Shown piece by piece: positions 59,213-64,000 of a stretch of DNA of 64,000 bases. A program made the position numbers and the translations under genes. The number at the start of each line of letters is the position of its first letter. Positions within the stretch are counted from its first letter, which is position 1. A model generated the notes under the pieces. It ran no database searches and was not told where the DNA came from. It saw nothing but the letters and a program-made list of their open reading frames with translations. Origin of the DNA: Flavobacteriaceae bacterium PS02337 (GTDB lineage: Bacteria > Bacteroidota > Bacteroidia > Flavobacteriales > Flavobacteriaceae); assembly GCA_029959285.1 (NCBI GenBank), contig JASCOE010000005.1, forward strand, positions 124,001-188,000. Direction: 5' to 3'.

Positions 59213-59992
59213 ATGAAAAAGTTGATTTTATTCAGTGTTTTAATTTCTATTTTATCTTGTAAAAAAACAGATGATAAATCTGTAGAAAGTAAAATTTTAA
59301 AAGAATTACCGAAAGAAGCTGAAGTTAAAACATTTAACAAGGAAGTGGAAGTTGAATTACCTGAATATTCTTTAATCAAAAAAGAAAATATAAGTGTAAA
59401 AACATCAATGGATGCAGATGCTCCACTAAATAAAAAGTTTGCATTTAAATATTTAGTTTCTAATAAAATTACTAGAGAACAAATAGAACCTTTGCTAACT
59501 AAATTAATTGAAAACATTATATCTGAAGATTATGATATTGATGATTTAACAATATGGCTGTACAGTGATAAGAATTTAATTAATGGTTCATATGATGTGG
59601 CTATGGCAACTTATAGTCCTTCAAAAGGTGAAGTGACAAAAGAAATAGCAGTAAGTAATAATAAAACATCATATGTAGCAAATTTTTTAATTGCTGATAA
59701 TTTTGAAGAGCATTTGAAAAATGAATCTGAAAAAAAGTCTAGTTTGGGATTGAGCTATGATTTGAGGAAAAAAATATATCAAGAATTAGCAAATACAGAA
59801 ACTAGAGCAAGAGAAAAATTAGATAAGATTTATCCATACACGACTAATTTTGATACTGATAATTATGCGAAAAAATTAGATGAATTGTCAAAAAAATATG
59901 AAAAGGAAATTTCTAAGAAATATAAAATTGATGATGAAGCGGTAAAAAGTATTTATCAAGAAGGAGATCAAAAAGGATGGTTTAATTACTAA
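59213..59992 (+). CDS. Lipoprotein of unknown function inserted between the two metH parts
   Basis: A 259-residue lipoprotein: MKKLILFSVLISILSC ends in a clear lipobox, followed by a Lys/Asp/Glu-rich region. The middle (ITREQIEPLLTKLIENI, DDLTIWLYSDKNL) resembles a small alpha-beta domain, and the end is long and helical (KLDELSKKYEKEISKKYKID). Base composition is more AT-rich than metH on both sides. Repeat fragments flank it. It has no visible link to methionine synthesis and probably arrived later. Family not recognised. Confidence 0.75.
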   Translation: MKKLILFSVLISILSCKKTDDKSVESKILKELPKEAEVKTFNKEVEVELPEYSLIKKENISVKTSMDADAPLNKKFAFKYLVSNKITREQIEPLLTKLIENIISEDYDIDDLTIWLYSDKNLINGSYDVAMATYSPSKGEVTKEIAVSNNKTSYVANFLIADNFEEHLKNESEKKSSLGLSYDLRKKIYQELANTETRAREKLDKIYPYTTNFDTDNYAKKLDELSKKYEKEISKKYKIDDEAVKSIYQEGDQKGWFNY

Positions 59993-60026
59993 TATTATCT
60001 CGGAAAAAGATAAATCGTCTTATGAA

Positions 60027-60123
60027 ACCGAGTTTGCGTGAGGGATAGAAGTGAAAAGCCCACAGCCTGACGAAGGAAGAGCGAGGACTTGTAACGGATA
60101 GCCCGACCCGGAGGGACACGCCC
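60027..60123. repeat. GC-rich dispersed repeat (GTGAGGGATAGAAG...GCCCGACCC)
   Basis: A block with markedly higher GC than its surroundings and words GAGGGATAGAAGTG, GCCTGACGAAGGAAGAGCG and GCCCGACCCGGAGGGACACG. I recognise it as a frequent intergenic element of Flavobacterium. No ORF. Confidence 0.65.
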
Positions 60124-60149
60124 AAATTAAAATATTGAAAACGAATATA

Positions 60150-60176
60150 CCTACAAGGTTTTAAAAACCTTGCAGG
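60150..60176. repeat. Palindrome CCTACAAGGTTTTA / AAAACCTTGCAGG
   Basis: A 27-base hairpin ahead of the second metH gene, whose left half is repeated at 59166. Confidence 0.55.
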
Positions 60177-60240
60177 AAAGAAAATAGAATAAAAAACTTA
60201 GAATCTAAGCATCTTAGAATCTCAGTAACTTTAAAAAGAA

Positions 60241-62916
60241 ATGACAGAAAAAAGAAGAGACCTTGTATTATCAGGATTAGAACCGTTGATTATCACGCCG
60301 GAAAGTGTTTTCGTGAATGTTGGCGAGCGTACGAATGTAACCGGTTCAAGAAAATTCTTGAGATTAATCAAGGAAGAGAAATATGACGAGGCGCTTGATA
60401 TTGCAAGACAACAGGTAGAAGGTGGAGCACAAATCATCGATATTAATATGGATGAAGGAATGCTTGATGGTGTTCAGGCAATGACTAAATTTTTGAATTT
60501 AATCGCGGCAGAACCAGATATTTCGAGAGTGCCAATTATGATCGACAGTTCGAAATGGGAAATCATCGAAGCCGGTCTAAAAGTAGTACAAGGAAAAAGC
60601 GTTGTCAACTCGATTTCGTTAAAAGAAGGAGAAGAAGCTTTTATTCATCACGCACGACTAATAAAACGTTACGGAGCGGCGGCTATTATCATGGCTTTTG
60701 ACGAAGTTGGTCAGGCGGATAATTACGATCGTAGAGTGGAGATTTGTCAGCGTTCGTATGATATTTTGGTGAACAAAGTTGGTTTTCCTCCACAGGATAT
60801 TATTTTCGATTTGAATATTTTCCCGGTTGCGACGGGAATGGAAGAACATCGCTTAAATGCTTTGGACTTTTTTAGAGGAACAAAATGGGTTCGTGAAAAC
60901 CTGCCTCATGCTCATATCAGCGGTGGAGTGAGTAACGTTTCGTTCTCTTTTAGAGGAAATGATACGGTTCGTGAAGCCATGCACTCGGTGTTTTTATACC
61001 ACGCGATTAAAAACGGAATGACGATGGGAATCGTAAATCCGGAGATGTTAACGATTTACGATGATATTCCGAAAGACTTATTAGAACACGTTGAAGACGT
61101 AATTTTAGATAGAAGAGACGATGCGACAGAACGACTTTTGGATTTTGCAGAAAATGTAAAAGGCGAAGCAAAGAGCGATGAAAAAGTAGTTCAGGAATGG
61201 CGTTTTGGAACGGTTCAGGAACGTATCACACATTCATTGGTAAAAGGAATTGATGCTTTTATTGAAGAAGATGTTGAAGAAGCACGTTTAGCAGCAACAA
61301 AACCAATTGAAGTTATCGAAATCAATTTGATGACGGGAATGAATGTCGTTGGAGATTTATTTGGAAGCGGAAAAATGTTCCTGCCTCAGGTTGTAAAATC
61401 GGCTCGTGTAATGAAAAAAGCGGTTGCTTATTTATTGCCGTTTATTGAAGCGAGTAAACAAGCCGGAGACAAACAAGGAAACGGAAAAATCTTGATGGCA
61501 ACTGTAAAAGGTGACGTTCACGATATTGGTAAAAATATCGTTTCGGTGGTTTTGGCTTGTAACAATTATGAGATTGTAGATCTTGGTGTTATGGTTGCCC
61601 CAGAAAAAATTATTGCCGCTGCGATTGAGCATAATGTAGATATTATCGGTTTAAGCGGACTGATCACGCCTTCACTTGACGAAATGGTATATCTGGCTAA
61701 AGAATTAGACAAACAAGGAATTAAAATCCCGATTATGATTGGCGGTGCAACGACTTCGCGCGCGCATACAGCCGTGAAAATTGCTCCTCAATACAGAGAA
61801 ACGGTAATTCACGTAAACGATGCTTCGAGAGCTGTTACTGTTGCAGGAAATCTTTTAGATCATAACCGAAAAATATATGCGGCAGATATTCGTGCAGAAT
61901 ATGATTCGTTTAGAGAAACATTCTTAAATCGTTCGAGAGATAAAAACTTCCTGACGATTGAAGACGCCCGTAAAAATAAATTACCATTGGATTGGTCTGA
62001 ATATACTCCGACTAAACCAAAAGTAATTGGCAAACAAACTGTCGAAGTTGACTTAGATGTTTTGGTTCCATATATCGACTGGACACCATTTTTTCAAACT
62101 TGGGAATTGTACGGAAAATATCCGGCGATTTTAACGGATGAGGTTGTGGGCGAACAAGCAACTTCTGTTTTTGCCGATGCTCAGGCAATGTTGAAAGTAA
62201 TTTTAGAAGAGAAAAAACTAAAAGCTAAAGGTATTTACGGCATTTTCCCTGCGAATCAAGTTGATGATGACGATATCGAATTGCGTGATGAAAACGGAAA
62301 AGTTCTGGAGAAATTCTTAACGCTTCGTCAGCAGTCACAAAAAACAAAAGGCGCTCCAAACATTGCTTTAGCCGATTTTATTCTGCCAAAAGAAAGTGGA
62401 ATAGATGATTATATGGGAGCTTTCTGCGTAACAACTGGTTTTGGTGTTGACGAATGGGCAGCGGAATACGAAAAGAATTTAGACGATTATAATTCGATTA
62501 TGGTGAAAGCGCTTGCCGATCGTTTTGCTGAGGCTTTCGCCGAATATCTTCACGAAAAAGTTCGTAAAGATTTCTGGGGTTATGATAGTGAAGAATCTTT
62601 AACCAACGAAGAATTGATTAAAGAAAATTATAAAGGAATTCGTCCGGCTCCGGGTTATCCAGCTTGTCCAGATCACTTGGAAAAACCAACAATCTGGAAG
62701 CTTTTAAATGTGGCCGAAGAAATAGGAGTAACGCTGACAGAAAGCATGGCGATGTGGCCAGCTTCATCAGTTTCAGGATATTATTTCGGAAACCCAAAAA
62801 GCCGATATTTCGGACTCGGAAAAATAAAAGAAGATCAGGTTGTAGATTACGCCAAACGACGCAATGTTCCAACGGATTACGCCATGAAATGGTTGAATCC
62901 TAATATTGCGGACTAG
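60241..62916 (+). CDS. metH: Methionine synthase, folate-, cobalamin- and activation-domain part
   Basis: An 891-residue protein corresponding to MetH modules 2-4. Pterin-binding domain about 15-270 ([15 protein letters not shown]), cap and cobalamin domain about 330-540 with the lower-ligand motif [11 protein letters not shown], and the SAM-dependent activation domain about 570-891 ([19 protein letters not shown]). It transfers methyl from methyltetrahydrofolate to homocysteine through cobalamin, needing the partner at 58149. The dependence on B12 raises the chance that a nearby TonB receptor imports cobalamin. Confidence 0.95.
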   Translation: MTEKRRDLVLSGLEPLIITPESVFVNVGERTNVTGSRKFLRLIKEEKYDEALDIARQQVEGGAQIIDINMDEGMLDGVQAMTKFLNLIAAEPDISRVPIMIDSSKWEIIEAGLKVVQGKSVVNSISLKEGEEAFIHHARLIKRYGAAAIIMAFDEVGQADNYDRRVEICQRSYDILVNKVGFPPQDIIFDLNIFPVATGMEEHRLNALDFFRGTKWVRENLPHAHISGGVSNVSFSFRGNDTVREAMHSVFLYHAIKNGMTMGIVNPEMLTIYDDIPKDLLEHVEDVILDRRDDATERLLDFAENVKGEAKSDEKVVQEWRFGTVQERITHSLVKGIDAFIEEDVEEARLAATKPIEVIEINLMTGMNVVGDLFGSGKMFLPQVVKSARVMKKAVAYLLPFIEASKQAGDKQGNGKILMATVKGDVHDIGKNIVSVVLACNNYEIVDLGVMVAPEKIIAAAIEHNVDIIGLSGLITPSLDEMVYLAKELDKQGIKIPIMIGGATTSRAHTAVKIAPQYRETVIHVNDASRAVTVAGNLLDHNRKIYAADIRAEYDSFRETFLNRSRDKNFLTIEDARKNKLPLDWSEYTPTKPKVIGKQTVEVDLDVLVPYIDWTPFFQTWELYGKYPAILTDEVVGEQATSVFADAQAMLKVILEEKKLKAKGIYGIFPANQVDDDDIELRDENGKVLEKFLTLRQQSQKTKGAPNIALADFILPKESGIDDYMGAFCVTTGFGVDEWAAEYEKNLDDYNSIMVKALADRFAEAFAEYLHEKVRKDFWGYDSEESLTNEELIKENYKGIRPAPGYPACPDHLEKPTIWKLLNVAEEIGVTLTESMAMWPASSVSGYYFGNPKSRYFGLGKIKEDQVVDYAKRRNVPTDYAMKWLNPNIAD

Positions 62917-62920
62917 AATA

Positions 62921-62999
62921 GTTGATGGTTGATGGTTTTTGGTTGTCGGACTTATTCGAAATCTAAAAACTATCAACTTTCAACTAACAACCAACAACT
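62921..62999. repeat. Word-like hairpin upstream of the four-helix-bundle gene
   Basis: GTTGATGGTTGATGGTTTTT on the left, CAACTAACAACCAACAAC on the right; the arms are complementary in an imperfect way. Equivalent copies lie at 63366 and 52535. Confidence 0.6.
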
Positions 63000-63007
63000 A
63001 ATAAAAA

Positions 63008-63364
63008 ATGGAATACAATAAATTAGAAGTTTGGATGGAAGCTCGGAAATTGGTGAATTTATTGTATGATTCTTCTAAATTGTTTCCAAAAGAAGAATTG
63101 TTTGGATTGACTAATCAAATGAGAAGAGCTGCGGTTTCAATACCATCAAATATTGCTGAGGGTTGTGGACGACAGACATCAAAAGAAACAATACATTTTC
63201 TTCACATTTCAAGAGGATCGTTGTATGAATTAGAAACTCAATATTATTTGGCATTAGATCAAAAATATATTGATGAGAGTACATTTAGTATCGTGTTAGC
63301 ACAGATTCAAACTTGTAAAAAGTTATTAAACGGGTTTATTAACTACTATAAAAAATTAATATAG
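63008..63364 (+). CDS. Four-helix-bundle (S23/IVS-type) protein
   Basis: A 118-residue protein of the four-helix-bundle family first found as ORFs in 23S rRNA intervening sequences. Visible is the signature EVWMEARKLVNLLYDSSKLFPKEELFGLTNQMRRAAVSIPSNIAEG. Such genes occur scattered between unrelated genes in Bacteroidota; no enzymatic role is known. It sits between metH and metF, flanked on both sides by word-like hairpins, which suggests arrival as a unit. Confidence 0.9.
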   Translation: MEYNKLEVWMEARKLVNLLYDSSKLFPKEELFGLTNQMRRAAVSIPSNIAEGCGRQTSKETIHFLHISRGSLYELETQYYLALDQKYIDESTFSIVLAQIQTCKKLLNGFINYYKKLI

Positions 63365-63365
63365 T

Positions 63366-63448
63366 TAATGGTTGTCAGTTGTTGGTTGATGGTTTGGCAT
63401 CAATAAACCCTGAAATTAACTAACAACAATCAACCAAAAACTATCAAC
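63366..63448. repeat. Word-like hairpin downstream of the four-helix-bundle gene
   Basis: Left arm GTTGTTGGTTGATGGTTTGG and right arm CAATCAACCAAAAACTATCA are complementary. It separates the gene at 63008 from metF. Confidence 0.6.
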
Positions 63449-63457
63449 TAAAAAAGA

Positions 63458-64000
63458 ATGAAAGTAACAGAACATATAGAAAACGCCAAAGGAAAAACAT
63501 TATTCTCATTTGAAATTATTCCGCCTCAAAAGGGGAAAAGCATTCAGGAATTGTACGATAATATCGATCCGTTAATGGAGTTTAAACCGCCGTTTATTGA
63601 TGTAACGACTTCTCGCGAAGAGTATATTTACATTGATAAAGGCAACGGACTTTTGGATAAAAAACTGACTCGTATGCGTCCGGGAACGCTTGGAATTTGC
63701 GCTTCTATAAAACATAAATACAATGTCGATACCGTTCCGCATTTGCTTTGCGGTGGTTTTACTCAGGAAGAAACTGAATACATGCTTGTTGATTGTCAAT
63801 ATTTGGGAATCAACAATGTAATGGCGCTTCGTGGCGATGCCATGAAAGACGAACAATCTTTTGTACCAAAAGCTGGTGGTAATCATTACGCAGTTGATTT
63901 GGTTCGTCAAATCAAAGATTTGAATTGCGGAAAATATCTTCATGAAGTAATGGATGCTGATAACAAAGCTGATTTTTGTATTGGTGTTGCGGGTTATCCT
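63458..64000 (+). CDS. metF: Methylenetetrahydrofolate reductase, N-terminal part (runs off the window)
   Basis: The visible 181 residues match MetF: KTLFSFEIIPPQKGKSIQEL, PFIDVTTSREEY, VMALRGDAMKDE and FCIGVAGYP. It reduces methylenetetrahydrofolate to the methyl donor used by methionine synthase, encoded just upstream. The full protein is usually about 315 residues. The gene continues past the window end. Confidence 0.95.
   Translation, partial: MKVTEHIENAKGKTLFSFEIIPPQKGKSIQELYDNIDPLMEFKPPFIDVTTSREEYIYIDKGNGLLDKKLTRMRPGTLGICASIKHKYNVDTVPHLLCGGFTQEETEYMLVDCQYLGINNVMALRGDAMKDEQSFVPKAGGNHYAVDLVRQIKDLNCGKYLHEVMDADNKADFCIGVAGYP

Noticed and set aside
1-64000. CRISPR arrays, tRNA, rRNA, insertion sequences or phage genes
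   Set aside because: No regularly spaced repeats, no cloverleaf or rRNA signature motifs and no transposase or phage proteins were seen; the repeats present are irregular palindromes.

Overview
The window is AT-rich Bacteroidota DNA that reads as a Flavobacterium chromosome, close to the F. johnsoniae type. Evidence: genes start without Shine-Dalgarno sites in A-rich contexts, promoters have TAnnTTTG (-7) and TTTG (-33) boxes, and there are a PorT type IX secretion gene, TamL-like, DUF5686, GLPGLI and TonB-receptor families, and many Flavobacterium-style palindromic intergenic repeats. No rRNA, tRNA, CRISPR array, phage or insertion sequence was seen.

1-32 kb is mostly housekeeping. It holds purH (cut by the window edge), a MacB-like permease, accD, fbaA, tamL, a SpoU rRNA methyltransferase, ubiE-porT, dfrA with a 2TM protein, a lone CBM48 domain, thyA, a DUF151/UVR protein, etfA and etfB, pdhB, a DUF5686 outer-membrane protein, alkA, ppa and hppA. 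A HigBA toxin-antitoxin module follows, sandwiched between two identical terminators. Then come a deoxynucleoside kinase, a GLPGLI/outer-membrane receptor pair and a large unknown secreted protein.

32-64 kb is almost entirely sulfur and methionine metabolism. metK, a TonB receptor, metY, a degenerate homoserine dehydrogenase, metX, thrA (aspartokinase-homoserine dehydrogenase), osmC and a metZ-like enzyme are followed by an Rrf2 regulator and two TauE/SafE permeases. Next is the assimilatory sulfate reduction set: cysH, cysD, cysN, a sulfite reductase fused to a HEPN-like domain, siroheme genes cobA and cysG, and a ferredoxin-NADP reductase. A methionine synthase split over two genes and metF (cut by the window edge) close the window. 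Sulfate becomes sulfide, sulfide is joined to O-acetylhomoserine, homocysteine is methylated, and MetK makes SAM.

The most striking feature is the regulation of the sulfur block. Two SAM riboswitches precede metX and metH. In addition there are at least four very short, unannotated leader ORFs (33957, 37152, 40374, 40548), each just downstream of or within the reach of a promoter and just upstream of an intrinsic terminator. Two are packed with Met and Cys codons (CNMMSCKM and NMMCCKMM). In three, RNA around the leader stop codon can pair with the 5' arm of the terminator, the arrangement of classical ribosome-mediated attenuation. I propose a Met/Cys-sensing attenuator family that controls a TonB receptor and the methionine genes, layered on SAM riboswitches and a candidate Rrf2 operator. 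Two small proteins with related C-termini follow the leaders.

From 44.7 kb on, intergenic DNA is crowded with several families of hairpin repeats. One of them supplies the 3' end of the cobA reading frame.
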